Under the pieces are notes generated by a model. It saw only the letters and a list, made by a program, of their open reading frames with translations, had not been told where the DNA came from and ran no database searches. 64,000 nt of DNA from Moniliophthora roreri (taxonomy: Eukaryota; Basidiomycota; Agaricomycetes; Agaricales; Marasmiaceae): the NCBI GenBank assembly GCA_001466705.2, contig LATX02000057.1, forward strand, positions 372,001 to 436,000. The letters are read 5' to 3'. The position numbers and the translations under genes are program-made. Below, piece by piece: positions 12,966 through 26,146 of this stretch (positions are counted from its first letter, which is position 1; each line of letters begins with the position of its first letter).

Positions 12966-14748
12966 GGCGGGAAGCCTATTCTTCTGTGGGAAAGTGTGGG
13001 GAATAGGCGTCCGTTAGATTGGATCCGAGAGATCTCAAGGGTCGACCGTTGTATCTGTTCTCACTATCTACTCTACATCTCTATTATAATGCCGTACATT
13101 TATATTCTGGCTCGCGAGCTTGCCAGACAAAAAGTTGTTGGCCAGCCAGATGAATCCACCAGTAAATCGACGAAAATCACATGACCAATGTCAAAGCAAA
13201 TGTCATGCATTGACTCCAAGGAACAAAGGATGATGGGAAGGTCTAGGGAGTGGCAACCCGTGTGAGTACAGCCGGGTACTAGCTGTAATCAATACTGTTT
13301 TGCGAAACGGATAGATGGGATTAGATCAAGATACCTCGCGGACAGTGGAGAGAGATCTCGCAAGTCGCTTACTTATTTCCTCTCATACCGTCGGCACCTC
13401 TGCATCCACCTTCTCCCGCCTTCCCTCTCGGCCTTGATCGCCTGTGCCCTTGCTGATTCAGTCGTCAAATTTTCGCGGGGCCATCGCAAGGAGTATTATA
13501 TAAAACAATCGATCCCGGGAAGCGGAAACAAAAATATTTATCTGATCGCACAGTTCGCGAATCATTTCCATCGATCAAACTTGATTCACCCTCACGTCGG
13601 TATTTGGGCGTGTGCACCGAGACCCAAGTGTTGCGCCAGCGGCCGCCTCAAGGTTGGAATGAGTAGGAAAATTTGTCTAGAAATGTTTTTTTGGGGGCGA
13701 CACTTATGCGTCGGGCGCCACGGTCGCGGCCATGAAGCTCACACTCATTCAGTTGCCACGGTTTGAGAGGGTTGCTTCCTGGGTGCTACTCCATCTGAGT
13801 ATGTTTTTCTCTGATGATTTCAGAATGACGAAGGATCTACTTTTTCTTCTTTGTATGCCACACTGTTACTCATTAACCCTGACCCTTCCAATGCTTCGGC
13901 GACCTACCGGGTGATATACGGGCTGTAGTAATTGATTTCTTCAAGCAAAGTACAGCTCTACAGGACCCAGCGCATTGGTGTACAATAAAACACCACGCGT
14001 ACCGGGACCGGGATGTTCTCGTTACTACGAGTTGTAGCCTGTGAAGAGTGGCTCTTTTCGTTCCGCTCGCGCGTCATACCATCTGCATCCACTGCCCTGT
14101 CCGAAGAGAACGCTCACTTGTTCGTTATAGGCCATACGGTACGAATTGACAAATCTAGTTAGAAGTTCAGAGGCGACCAAGAACCCGGGGATTCGTTGTT
14201 TATTAAGAATTCCCATTGTTCCATTCAAGGTCCTTCCATGAAGAGACATGATCTCCACGAGTCAAAGAAGAGTTGTCAATCATCGGCATCCAGGTTGCTG
14301 AGACCTACTAGCGTACAACTTCCGAAAGACAATTCAATTCTTGCTGCCAGTAGTAGCTTAATCTGATGGACCTGGACCTGGCATGTCAGAATGTCTGGAC
14401 AACATTCGTGTGTTGTTACGTATGCCGTAAAGAAACCGACTTTTCACGGCTTTTCATTTGTCTTTTCCGGCTTCATGAAGCCAATGTCTGGGTGTCCGGG
14501 GGTCCAAAGTTTGCATTTGGAAGTTTTGCTCTGTTTTGGCAGTTTTCGCTTTGATGCGCTACGCCGCATACAAGTTGTTGCGGTCGTAATCCGGACACCT
14601 CAATTCGTCAACGACCACGACGACGCGTCGCCGTCCTTACTCCTTTCCTCTCACACGCCGAGAAATCTGGGTTTGGAATATTCAGTCTGGAACTCTATTA
14701 GGAACATCGTCGTTTGTTGTTGAGCGCTTCGACTTCGACATTTGGAGA
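12966..14748. other. 1.8-kb intergenic region, no gene seen
   Basis: This is the longest gap in the first 40 kb. It contains a TATA-like element (TATTATATAAAAC, about 13494-13506), a NotI-type GCGGCCGC at about 13639 and several short open frames with no coding character. Two of these, 13434-13766 (+) and 14025-14258 (-), have no recognisable motif and no in-frame splice partners. The right end must contain the promoter of the signal peptide peptidase gene. A non-coding transcript or a fast-evolving short gene cannot be excluded. Confidence 0.5.
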
Positions 14749-16089
14749 ATGGAACCACCATTGTCGACATCGCTTGCCAGTGCAGATTGGGATGTTCTTT
14801 CTTCTTACGCTGGACTCCTGAGTCTCGCATGTTTTTCAATCTACTGTGGGTCGTATGGATCGTTGTCAGATGTATGTTGTCGCATTCTTCCGAACGTTGA
14901 ATGAAATTCAAACGTGGTGCGCTCGTGTGTAGAAAAGAAAGTCCAAGGACAAGAAGAAGGATGATGATGCGGGAGATGAGGAAGAGGAACCAGAGGATGA
15001 GGTTGTGACGATGGAAGATGCGTGGCTATTCCCTGTAGTATGTGGCCAGGTTCCCGCATTGTGGTTGAAAGCACTGACATTGCAAGTCAGATCGGTTCCG
15101 CTGTCCTCTTCGGCTTATTCCTGGTGATCAAGTACTTTGGAAAGGAATGGATCAACTGGTTATTGAGCTGGTATTTCTCTCTGGCTGGAGTCGGAAGTGT
15201 GTGTCGGGTGAGTGACCAGCAGTATCCGTCAACCTGAAATGCTGATGATGGGCAGTCTTCAATAGCGCTGACAAAGTTTGTGCTCGGAGATGAGCGATGG
15301 AAGAAGTTTGAGAGAATCACAGTTAGCGTTGCAAAGGGGAGTTCAAATAAGGGTTCGTTCATTCTTTCATTAATGGCTGGCCCCCTCCAAGCCTTCTAGA
15401 TCTGATGCATGGTCACTTTTTTAGAATCTTCGCCGCAACTGAGCATCTCATGGAGAACTCCGTCCACGTTCCTATTCTTCCTGTCTTTTATTCCATCCGC
15501 GATGTACCGGTTTTCTTCTGCCACGCGACGCTCGGTGCTGTTGACGGATATCCTGGCTCTATCATTTTCGCATAATGCCATGTCATTGTTGAAATTGGAC
15601 TCTTTCCAGACAGGATGCGTGCTCCTTTCGGGGCTGTTCTTGTATGACATTTACTGGGTATTTGGGACTCGTGTGGTAAAGTCGGCTGTTTCAGACTCGA
15701 CCTGGTGAAACTAACGGCAGTGTTGGTAGATGGTTGAAGTTGCGACAACGTTGGATGTGCCGATCAAGCTTCTATGGCCCAAGTCGCTGATATTGTCCGA
15801 TGCACGGGGATACACGATGCTGGGACTTGGAGATGTTGTGATACCTGGTGTTTTTGTTGCACTAGCGTTGAGGTACGACCATCATCGATCGGCAAAGGGG
15901 ACGCCGTGGTTCTTTTATGGGACGCTAGCAGCATATGTAATGGGACTAGGAACGACAATGATGGTGATGCATGTTTGGCAAAGGGCGCAACCGGCGCTTC
16001 TTTACTTGAGCCCTGGATGTATTGCAGGATTTACGGTGACAGGGCTGTTTACGGGGCAACTCTGGAATGCATGGGAGTGGCGAGCGTAG
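14749..16089 (+). CDS. Signal peptide peptidase (intramembrane aspartyl protease)
   Basis: Presenilin-like protease of the ER membrane that cuts leftover signal peptides and some type II membrane proteins within the bilayer. Six exons (14749-14871, 14933-15037, 15091-15207, 15256-15352, 15425-15675, 15730-16089) give 350 aa. The three defining motifs are present and ordered: YD in LSGLFLYDIYWVFGT, GxGD in MLGLGDVVIPG, and PAL in QPALLYLSPG. About nine hydrophobic segments are seen. A charged loop after the first helix (KRKSKDKKKDDDAGDEEEEP) is a lineage-specific insertion placed before the AWLFPV segment, and it is encoded right at an exon start. Downstream, AreA begins 204 bp after the stop on the same strand. 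Confidence 0.94.
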
Positions 16090-16293
16090 TGGTTTATACG
16101 AGATATGCGAGACCAGATGTGCATCTAATTTTCCCGACATTTGGTAATTTATTTTCTGGATTTCCAGTTACAGGAGTGTCCGGGGGGATGAGTGGACATT
16201 TTCGGACCGTTGATTTCAAAGTGTATAGAGGGTTGGTGTGTGTGTACTGGAGCGTTTGGAAGAACATCTCTCGACCCAAATCCAACTTGTACT

Positions 16294-19200
16294 ATGAATC
16301 AAGAGGAATGGGTAAACCTCTTTGCTTCGCCTCTGTCGCCTAATGTCTTTGCTGCATTGGCAGCCTCTGGCGTGTTCGGTCCGCCTCCCATCACCAACCA
16401 GCCTTCCGCAACAGGCCAGTGGAATGCCTCAGTGTCTTATACTCCTCCTCCACCTCCTTCTCATCCCCCGCCTCCCCCTCCCTCTCTTCCTCCCTCATTG
16501 TGGATGTCCCCGCATCGTAGACCACCTCCCCCAGAAAGATCTCCATTAATTTCACCGACTTCCCCAAAGTCTACTATATTTACAGATATCTTTTCCGACG
16601 ATCTCTTCTCGAAACAGTCAGAAACAAATACCCCATTCACTTCACCTCGTCTTTCGGGCTCTCCAGATCTTCTTCCGTCCCAAATTACAGGAGGTAATGA
16701 ACAGGACCCAGAGCAAATGGCGAAGCAGGATCCATTGGCAACACAGGTCTGGAAAATGTACGCCAGAACGAAAGCAAACCTTCCTCATGCCCAACGCATG
16801 GAGAATCTTACCTGGCGTATGATGGCGTTAGCTCTCAAGAAAAAGAAGGAAGACGAATCTGCATCCGCTGCTGCTGCTGCTGCTGCTGAACCTGCTACTC
16901 AGTCGGCAACCGCTTCTGCCGCTGTTCCACCACCAAAACCTCAGCCATCTTCCGTTAACCCTTCTTCAAATTCGCTTTCGCTTCATCCTCATGAGGAACC
17001 GAAGCAGCCCGACGAGAGGGGTAGGCGTATTGATAAGGGAAAGGCTAGGGTTCGTGTAGTTGGTTTTGATGGAACCAACCAAGATGGTACCGGTTCTGAC
17101 CAGCCAGAGTAAGTTTCATTTTATATCCCGTTCGCTTCTCTAACGTCATGCATTCCTCAGAGACATGCCTATGGACTGGAGAGCAATAAGTAGATCCAGG
17201 TCCCGGATATCAATGGATTGGACGCCTACCAGGATGACAAGCCGCTCTCGCTCTCGTCCACCTGAACGTCACGGTTTTGCAGAACCCATCATGACCACCA
17301 ATCTCTCCGGCTTCAACTTTCCAGGTCCAGCTTCTGCACCTGCTCCGACACTTCTTCATTCGGCGTCAGCAAGTACACCTGACGTCGGCTCATCTAGTAA
17401 TAATACCTTTAAAATATCGCCATCTAACAAGGGAATGTCGTCACATGCACCAATAACCTCGTTATTATCTACATCACGCACGAGTACAAACGCCAGCCCT
17501 CCCACGAGTTCGAAGAATATATCGAACGTTTTTGATGATCCTTCTTCATCTACCGCCGCCACAGGAGATCCATCCTCATCCTCAACGCCGAGTTGGAACT
17601 TCCAACCACCACACAGTCATATGTCTTCATCGGCGTTTAATTCACCAGTATTCGGGCCCTCGTCTCTTCCATCGTTCGGACTGCATGGGCTAAACCGACT
17701 GCCCCATAACATGCAGGACTTTTCTTCTACTGCTACCAACGTGCCCAACGGTAATGGCCAGGTATATTTCCCCACCGGCCAGCAACTCAACCACTACCCG
17801 TCATACCAATCTCATCAACATACACGCCATCCTCACCCCTCTTCCTCTTCTCATCACCATCACCAACACCACCAGCACTCGCCTTCACAACCCAACCAGT
17901 CACCTCCTGAACAACGCACATTCCCCAGGCACGTTCGTAAAACTTCTTTCGATCACACCGTGTCGAAAGACTCGATTTTACCCTTCTCCTCCTCAAACCC
18001 AAACTTGGGCAGACACCAAGTCAACGGTCGCCCTCTACCTCCTCCCGAGTTCTCTGGCTTGACTCTTGGGAAACGAAGAGCAGAAGCTCCACATGCCGAG
18101 AGCATGCTACGTGCTGATCCGTCGGATGTCATGTCCGTCGGTTCTCCACCGCCCATGAGTGCGCTAGACAGTGTATCTGCATCAGGCCAGTCCAGCGCTG
18201 TCAATTCACCATACATAAGTTCGTCGTTCCCATCCACATCGTTTAATTTTTCTTTTACCGGGTACGAGGGGTTGTTTGACAATCCTGGAAGTGGCGTGGG
18301 TAGTCCTGTCGAGGGAAACGTGTTGGGTGTATCAGTTGGTCCCAATGGAAGTGGTGGCTTGTCGCCTGCGGCAGCGACAGCGTCGGCTGTGATGGCTGAA
18401 GGATATGCGAGGTTGAGTGCTCTAGGGTCGGGGCCTTCGAATGGCGTGATGGGTACTGGAGATGACGAGTACACTCACCTCATGGGACTGGTGTACAACC
18501 AACAAGGCAACCCCTACCCAAATGCAAGCCACACCAACTACACACACGTCGATCCGTCACTAACATTGTCGATGGATTCTGGGTTGGGCGGGTCCGGTGG
18601 AGGGGATGTATTTGGAGGAGAAGGATTTGTGACGTTCCATACCTCGCCGATTGGAACGGCGAGTCCTGAACCGTTGACAGCTTCAAATGCGAGTACGCCG
18701 CCGAGTAGTACGACAGATGGTGGAAGTAGTGGGACGGGTGTGCCGATACCAGCACCGCTTACTGGCTTAAACGGGCATGGTCGGACGACACAGGGTCCCG
18801 GGGGTCGCAAGTATATTTCGTTAAAGTCGAGTACGCTCGATTCGACCTCTGGTCATGCGAAAAAGGCAAGTCTAGGTTCAGCTTCCGGATCTGCGGCTAG
18901 GAGAAGGAGTGCGGCAGAGTTGAGGAGTTTAAGTGGGACGCCTGATCCTGACGGAAATGACGATTCGAATGACAAGGGCGGAGACAAGGGCAATGGTGAC
19001 GGTTCGGCGACACAATGTACGAATTGCCAGACGACCAATACACCATTATGGAGAAGAGATCCAGAGGGTCAGCCGTTGTGTAATGCATGTGGACTGTTTT
19101 ATGTGAGTCGCCCTTTGAATTATCCCATCTCTTTCGAGTGACGAGCGTTTGACACGTGGACAACAGAAACTGCATGGAGTGGTGAGACCATTATCACTCA

Positions 19201-19548
19201 AGACCGATGTTATCAAGAAGAGGTGCGTACCATTTCACTACTCGTGGATTCCACACACGTTTGGACCATGCCGACTCTTTTCATTCCTTCTATCGCATCG
19301 TGCCCTGCTCTTTCATACTGAGCACGTGTGCTTTTGTTTCCAGGAACCGTGCGTCCGGCACTCCATCCGGTACTTCGAAGAAATCCTCAGCCAGCGGGGG
19401 AGGCGGGTTACCCAAGATTGCAACGAGGCCGCGGGCCAGCTCAAGTACATCCAATGGTATTTTATCCAGCAGCGGCAGTTTAGGCGGAGGAATCGGAAGC
19501 GAAGGTATGAAACGACAGAGACGGACAAGTGCTGGCGGTGGAAAGTGA
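16294..19548 (+). CDS. areA: AreA/NIT2-type GATA transcription factor (nitrogen regulator)
   Basis: Predicted global activator of nitrogen-catabolite genes. Four exons (16294-17108, 17161-19102, 19167-19222, 19344-19548) give 1005 aa. Two features fix the family: the fungal N-terminal block [20 protein letters not shown] followed by [12 protein letters not shown] (about residues 155-185), and one class IV zinc finger with C-x2-C-x17-C-x2-C spacing (CTNC ... CNAC) continuing across an intron into [20 protein letters not shown], the basic tail. The intron right after NACGLFY is typical for GATA genes. In between lie long low-complexity stretches: Pro-rich near the start, a seven-codon GCT alanine run, and a His/Gln/Pro/Ser region near 17,800-17,900. 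Known AreA proteins have a C-terminal NmrA-binding motif; the end here ([13 protein letters not shown]) does not show it clearly. Confidence 0.9.
16867..16887 (+). repeat. (GCT)7 microsatellite coding poly-Ala in areA
   Basis: Seven uninterrupted GCT codons encode an alanine run in the linker after the conserved N-terminal block of the GATA factor. Pure codon repeats like this change length easily by slippage, so the alanine tract may vary between strains. Confidence 0.9.
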
Positions 19549-20513
19549 TGATGATAATCCTTCACTTTCACACCCGTTCGTTAGATGAGACTCATTTTTT
19601 GGTGGGTGGAGAGCTGAATATTGCCTGTTATCCCTTCCTTTGCGTGGTTATATAGGTATATATCTATAAGCATCTTGTTGTGTGTAGCGGGAGGTTTACA
19701 AGTATCTATATGTTGTAGATTGTATTTCTAGGTTCATCAGTCTAGCTTTTGGTTTTCATACCTCTTTGCTACTTTCTGTTCATACATACGTTTAGTCGAC
19801 CTTATGCCATTCATTGACTGTTTCTTCATTCATTCAGTATAGCTATACCTTGATATATAGACTTTCATCTCATTCTTGATTCTTAATGGAGTGATGAGAG
19901 GGCTAAGTTTGTATCATGGCTCTTCGGAGAATAAGTAACCTCTTTCCGACTCTCTACCACTGGACCCGTATCATAGTCTCTCGCACTCTGAGGATGAGAA
20001 CGCGAGAAAGAGATTCAAGTAGGATGGAATCGCTCCGGGAAGCAAGTCAATCGCCTGCATGAGGTCGAAATAGGCAAAAAGTGCCGATGTCAAAGAACAG
20101 ACTGCGAAACCATTGGGTTAAACTCTGTATTGACCCTATTGGCGGGTAAGTATTCCAAATGAATTGGGAGGAGGGGCATCAAGGGCACTTCTCTTGAAGA
20201 TATACAAGTGATGTGGAGCCGACCCAAATCGACGATTTGGTAGCGAAGCCGCTGTGAGATGCAGGGCATTCTGGATTGCCTAACGAGGATGCGGGGTTTC
20301 CAAATTGCATATCGGGTTTCGATGTTGATCTCGGTATGGAGGTCCTGCTACTGCAACTTGCCGTGGGTACCGAGGTCACCAGGGCTGATTTCAAAATTTG
20401 GCAGCGCGCATCCACCATCAGCTAAAATAATTTTTCCCTCTGTTTCCTATCGTATACCAGCGTATACCGATATTTCAAACCCAGCTTCTCCCGGCATCTA
20501 GAACGGTTCCTGA
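19549..20513. other. Intergenic region between areA and the Arf exchange factor
   Basis: About 965 bp with no supported gene. The left part is AT-rich with TATA-like runs (about 19650-19670 and 19845-19860) and fits a 3' untranslated region. The right part should be the promoter and leader of the Sec7 gene. Short open frames at 20179-20418 (-) and 20259-20501 (+) overlap each other and lack motifs. Confidence 0.5.
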
Positions 20514-23500
20514 ATGTTTCGAAATGGGCCGCAATATCAAAAATCAAATAGTACTTTGCGACCCATAGGACCTCGAGACATACGCCAAAAACAGCAACAG
20601 CTCAATCATAGGATATCACGAACAGACCTTGATTTCGAAGCGGCGCTGCAGCAGGAAGGAACATTCGTCATCAAGGAGGGGATTGATGTAAACGAGTTGG
20701 GAAAAGGTTTTGATTCTCCTGCACCAACTCCATCTCGACCACAGCCAGCGACACCGATCATTGTACCACCCACGCCATCTCAAAGGCTCGAGCGTCATCA
20801 TACAATACACAATCCAGGAGATATGTCGGACGAAGATACGAATGGAAATTCTGGGGTTGGTGGGAGTGGGACGCATCACAACGTCAATCGGAGGTCCATG
20901 TATCGTTCGCCTGGCTCGTCCAGCAGCCCAGACTTGGCAACATTACTCCGCAAATCCAAGGAGCGTGCAACTCGAGATGGTGGTGGTGGTGGTGGTGGAA
21001 GGTCTGACAAGGAAAGAGACAGAGACCGAGACAAGCATGGGTTAGGTATGGATCGACTCAGGAGAGTAATGAGCCCTTCGCCGCCTCCTTTCTCACCCGG
21101 AGATCGAACTGGGGCTGGAGTACCCCCTAGTCCTAGTCCTTTACCTGGTGCGAAAACGCAGAGGTTTCAACCGAATCGTATGGATACCAGCGGCTGGGTA
21201 CTGACTGGGTCGACAAGTTCGGCATCGAACTCTCCTGGAAAGGTGTGTCTGTGATGCTATTGGTCTGCTTTCACGCTAATCTTGCTTAAACGTGGCAGTC
21301 AAAGTCGACGGTTCGGTCGAAAGCAAGTACATTTCTCGGGAAGATGCTGGGTGGCAATACTGTCCGAGAGCGATCTGTGAGTTTGTTTTCTTCACGGGGC
21401 CCTTTTCTTCGCATTGCTTCTGCATATTCCCTTTAATTGTACTCTTGTTTTTTCATGGCCACCTAATGGCTTGCTTTCTTTCTGGCAATCATTACTAACC
21501 GAAAGTAATATAAAAAACCTTCACCCAGAAAACGGATGCCAGCCAGCAGAATCCCAGCCTCCTCGACGCTTTCAACGAACCACCGTTGCCCCCAGTTCCA
21601 CCACTTCCACCAGGGTTTCAAAATCAAAATAATAACGCCACCCAACTAGGCTCCCCTATAGCAGACGTTTTCACTTCAAGCAATTCGTTCGCTACTGTAT
21701 CTTCTTCGACATCCAAGCCCCTTCCGCCTATAATGAGACACCCATCTATTGGGGATATAGGTGATCCAGAAGAACGCTCTATGGTTATTGTCGAAAAGCC
21801 ACCGGCGACTCCTGCGCGGTCGCCACCGCCTTCTGTTAGCATTGGCACTTTCGGAAAGCGACGAAGCATGAGTGTCAGTGATACGGACCTGAAGAAGGCC
21901 ATGATGATGGATATAGGGGATATACGAAATGGAAACGGAAATGCCACCATCAAGGGCAGAGAAAAAGGAATAGAACGGGAGCAAGAAGTAGAATCGGATG
22001 GTCTCAACGGCGTTTTGAAAGACCTCAAGGGTCAAATGTCCAACTTTGATGCCCTTCCTGTTTCCCGCCCGTCTTTGGATCTGAAATATCCAACGTCAAC
22101 TTCATCGCCACCAACACCCAGTCCAGGTTCGCCGCTCGGCTCTCGGCGTGCCTCCTACAAACGATCAAACACGGATTCGCAAATTGATTCCTCTTCTGAA
22201 GAAAAGCAGCAATACCAGCAGATATCAGCGTCCAGTCATTCGTTAGGTGCCGGAGGCGGATTGGCACCACCGTCATTACAATTGCGATCGAATGTAAATG
22301 AGCCACTAGAAAGTGACCCTGCACCCATTGTTCCGCCACGCACATCATCCTTACAGCCAAGCCCAATCAGGTCTACATCAGGTCCGGCTGCAATGACATC
22401 GAACACGCCGTCATCACCGGGAGCGTTCAAGCCCAGCGCAAGCCCGGTTCGGGGAAGAATTGGCCATAGCTCATTCAATCTACCTCCGCCCAGCTCAAGC
22501 CGAGGACTTCGGTCCATGCATAGATCGACGGCCTCAAGTTCGGAACCCTCGCTTGTACCTTCTGGAGAAGAATATTCAAGAATTCGTCAGTAGCTTTTTG
22601 ACTCATTCCCCTACCATTGCTTATGCCATTCCGCATAGTCAACCACGCAGGTTCACATCAGGATCTCACTGGCTCGGATAGACATGACTTGAATCTTACA
22701 CGGTTTCCCTCTTCTCTGCGAGGAAATATGACGGAAGAAGCGGGAGATGTTGAGGCACGTGGCAAAGATCTGGCGGCGAAATGTTGGAATGAAGAGGAAG
22801 ATTTCTTGGCCAAGGACAAGATTGCTGAGTGGCTTGGTGGAACGTGAGTCTTGATTATAAGTTGCTTCGTGACGATGCTAAACCATGGCTCAGCGGGCAA
22901 GTCAATAAAATTGCTCTCCAATATTACATGGACTACTTTGATTTCAGCGGGCTACGGCTTGATACTGCTTTTAGGTATGTTTCCGTTTCTCGAGTCCATA
23001 TTGATGATACTCATGAACCGTAGACGTCTCTGCTCCAGGCTCTACTTGAAGGGCGAAACACAACAAGTTGACCGGTTACTAGAAGAATTCAGTCGCAGAT
23101 ATTGGGATTGCAATCCCAGTGGTGTATTTGGAAGCGCAAGTGAGTATGATTGCAATGTTCATTCTTTTCCAAACTCACGAGCAAGCAGGCGTTGTACATG
23201 CCGTGACATACTCTATCCTCCTACTCAACACTGACCTCCATGTTGCTGATATCCCCAATCGCATGTCTCGCAATCAATTCGTCAAGAACACACTTGGCAC
23301 AATACAGATGCAACTCCAGCCATCCAACTTTGGCACTTCAACATCACACTCGGAAATGTATGATGACAGCAACAGTGTGAAGGAGTCATCAGCTGGAGAC
23401 TCGACTACAACCAGTGGGAACGGAAGCGGTCGGGACACTATTCGTTCCAAGAGGAGTGATAGTATCACGAGCTGGAATAGCATATCAAGGGAAACATTCA

Positions 23501-25450
23501 TGTCATCTCCCGCGCTGTCGCTTGCCACAACTCAAGCGACAACTCCCGGTGGTCCATTCTCAAACGAGAGTACTCCCTCGGTTCTAGGCACTTCTCAAGA
23601 TTCGAAAGCGTCATCATTATCAGTGACACCCAACAATATGTATGGAAGGGCATGGGAGTCCACTATGGAGAATTTGCTCAAGGTGGGTTGACTATCTGGA
23701 CGAAAAAAAATTATCGTGAAACTAATATGGAAGCAGGATATGTACAATGCTGTAAAGACTCAGCAAATTCTTCTGCCTTTGAATGCTGGCCGAGCCTCAT
23801 CGTCGTCGTTGAGTTTGGGTCCGGGTGTGACTAGGAATCGTAGTCTGCGAGGGCAACCGGACAGGCTCACGACGTTGAAAAGAGGAAGCATACGCGGTTT
23901 TCAGTCTATTATGGCCCAATCTGGTGTCAGCCCATACAGTAGTAACAGTAGTATCGATGGCCGTGTTAGTCCGTCGCCAAGCTTTGCCGCATCTACGCAT
24001 GAGGTACGCATTAGTTCTTTTTGCCATCCGGGGATATGCTGACCACACATGCTACTTAGGTATACGGGTCGAGTTCATCCTTCTTGTCCCCGACGTTAGG
24101 ATTCGCATCCAACCTTTCGCACACGATCATCAGGGAGGCTCAGGAAGATGATGATCGAAGCGCGCATAGTAACGGATCGACGTCGACGGATATCAGCATA
24201 ACAGATGAAGAGTTGGCTTTGCTTGGTCCTCCGTGGGCGAAGGAGGGAATGCTATGTCGGAAGCAGTACTGGGAGTCGACTGGGAAGAGAGCCAAAGATA
24301 AGAACTGGCTGGATGTTTTCGTTGTCATTCAGAAAGGGGAGCTCAACATGTTCACCTTTGGCGAAAACGGCGGAGGAGCGTCAAGTATCGTCGGCGGTGG
24401 TAATTGGCTGGTAAGCGAAACGATTACCCAAATAAGTCACGTTATACTAACAATTCTCCTAGTCAAACGCCACTCCAGTAGGAACCGTTCATCTTGCTCA
24501 CTCCTTGGCACATGCTCTCCCTTCACCCGGCTACAATCGGCAACGGCCATATTGCATGGTTCTCACTTTGTCGAATGGTGGGGTCTACTTCTTCCAAGCT
24601 GGTACTGAGGAGCTTGTTAATGAGTGGGTGTCTACGTGTAACTACTGGGCAGCGCGTACTAGCAAGGAGCCGCTTGCTGGAGGCGTGTCCAATATGGAGT
24701 ACGGTTGGAATCGTATTCCAGGAGCACACACCCGTTCACAATCCGATAGTGAGTCGGTTCGTGATACCGATACCACCAGTTTGCGGAGTAGCAGAAGTGG
24801 TCGAAGCAAGTTTGGGTGGAAAGAGGGAGGTGCCGCAACTGTTCGAGGATCGCCCTGGATCGATCGAATCGTTATCAATGACTGGAAGCCTCCTATGCCT
24901 CCGGTTGTTTCGAGTTTCTATGATGAAGAAACTCAGCTCGAGGCTCTGCGAAAACACGTCAAGTCTATGAAGCGGGATTTACAAAGGCATAACGAACTCC
25001 GAGAGCCAATGGCTGCATTGGTGAGCTTGTTTCGTGCATCTCCGGACTGTTACTGACACATTGATTTTAGTACCAACCTCGTAGCAGCAACGCGGTCAAA
25101 GCCCAAAACAACTGGGAAAAGAAATCGCAATATTTATTGACCGAGATTGTAAAATATGATTCATATATTGAGTCCCTACAAACGGCCATGGCACTGAGGC
25201 TGAAGAAGCGGGGAGAGAAAGGTGCATTTTCATTCATATCCATACGAGATGTTCATTGACGACTGTGTTTCTAGTTTTGGAGAGAGCCCTCGATGGTGGA
25301 GGTTCAGATGAATCAAGAGATGTCAAGGGTAAGCGGAAGGCCGACGAAGCTACTATCCACGAAAACGACGACGCGATGCCAGGAGCTCCTATTAGTGCCT
25401 CGCACGTGCACAAACGTGAGATAGCGTCTGGCGGTGACGATGATGACTGA
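20514..25450 (+). CDS. Sec7-PH guanine-nucleotide exchange factor for Arf (EFA6/Yel1-like)
   Basis: Activates an Arf6/Arf3-class GTPase at the plasma membrane. Twelve exons give about 1421 aa. The N-terminal 700 residues are Ser/Pro-rich and disordered, with a poly-Gly run and an Arg/Asp-rich patch. The Sec7 domain follows: EARGKDLAAKCWNEEEDFLA, ALQYYMDYFDFSGLRLDTAF, the catalytic loop LYLKGETQQVDRLLEEFSRR with the Glu finger, and TYSILLLNTDLHVADIPNRM. A PH domain begins at WAKEGMLCRKQYWEST and ends in TEELVNEWVSTCNYWAAR. A coiled-coil tail (EETQLEALRKHVKSMKRDLQ; VKYDSYIESLQTAMALRLKK) completes the EFA6 order of Sec7, PH, coiled coil. One intron (21377-21528) is 152 nt, long for this region. 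The acceptor at 23185 or 23188 is ambiguous by one residue. Confidence 0.9.
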
Positions 25451-26146
25451 TTTCGAGTCTATGCCATGATTATTTTTTTTTTGAATATGGTATTCCTTGT
25501 GATTTCCTCATCCATGATGTATCGTACATACCATGATTGTCCTTTATTGCTCCTCACATTCCTTCACTTGCTATACCTATCCATCCATCAACGATTAGGA
25601 TCTTTATACTAATATATATCTGTCTACTTTTACTGTGCCCAATAGAGTGCGATATATAGTCATTTTGAAGTCACGACGTTATGTACAGTAAGCCTGTGAA
25701 CTTCGGGAACCAACATCATCACCTGTTTCACCTGTTACTTGCCTGTTACACTCTACCGCGATTTGCATTTCGCAACCAAGCCACCAAGAATGAGACGAAT
25801 CGCTGTTCCCAAGGTCAACCGTTACAAGCGGTGGGTTCTGAGCTAACGGAGGATTAGCTACAAGCTGCAACACAGGTTATTCTCTGATGGTTCGCTGAAT
25901 AACTTATTCCGCTGGAATCGTGTTACAGAAGAAGGTTCCGCTTTGTCACCATCGGACCCCTCTCGCAGACAAGAATGGCGATTCAAGACGCTATTCGTGC
26001 TTTTCCTCATTATTACACCTGACCACCGTGAAGATGCAAGATTGCGCAATCATAGCTCAACATCGGATTCGCCGTTATGACGAATATAAATGCTATGGTG
26101 TCCATTACAATTTATCACTGACTTCGCATAGCTTCTGAGCAGACCA
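25451..26146. other. Intergenic region, no gene seen
   Basis: About 700 bp between two plus-strand genes. It has an AT-rich 3' flank with a T run near 25473, then mixed sequence with short open frames on both strands that lack motifs. The promoter of the UPF0643 gene should lie at its right end. Confidence 0.5.
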
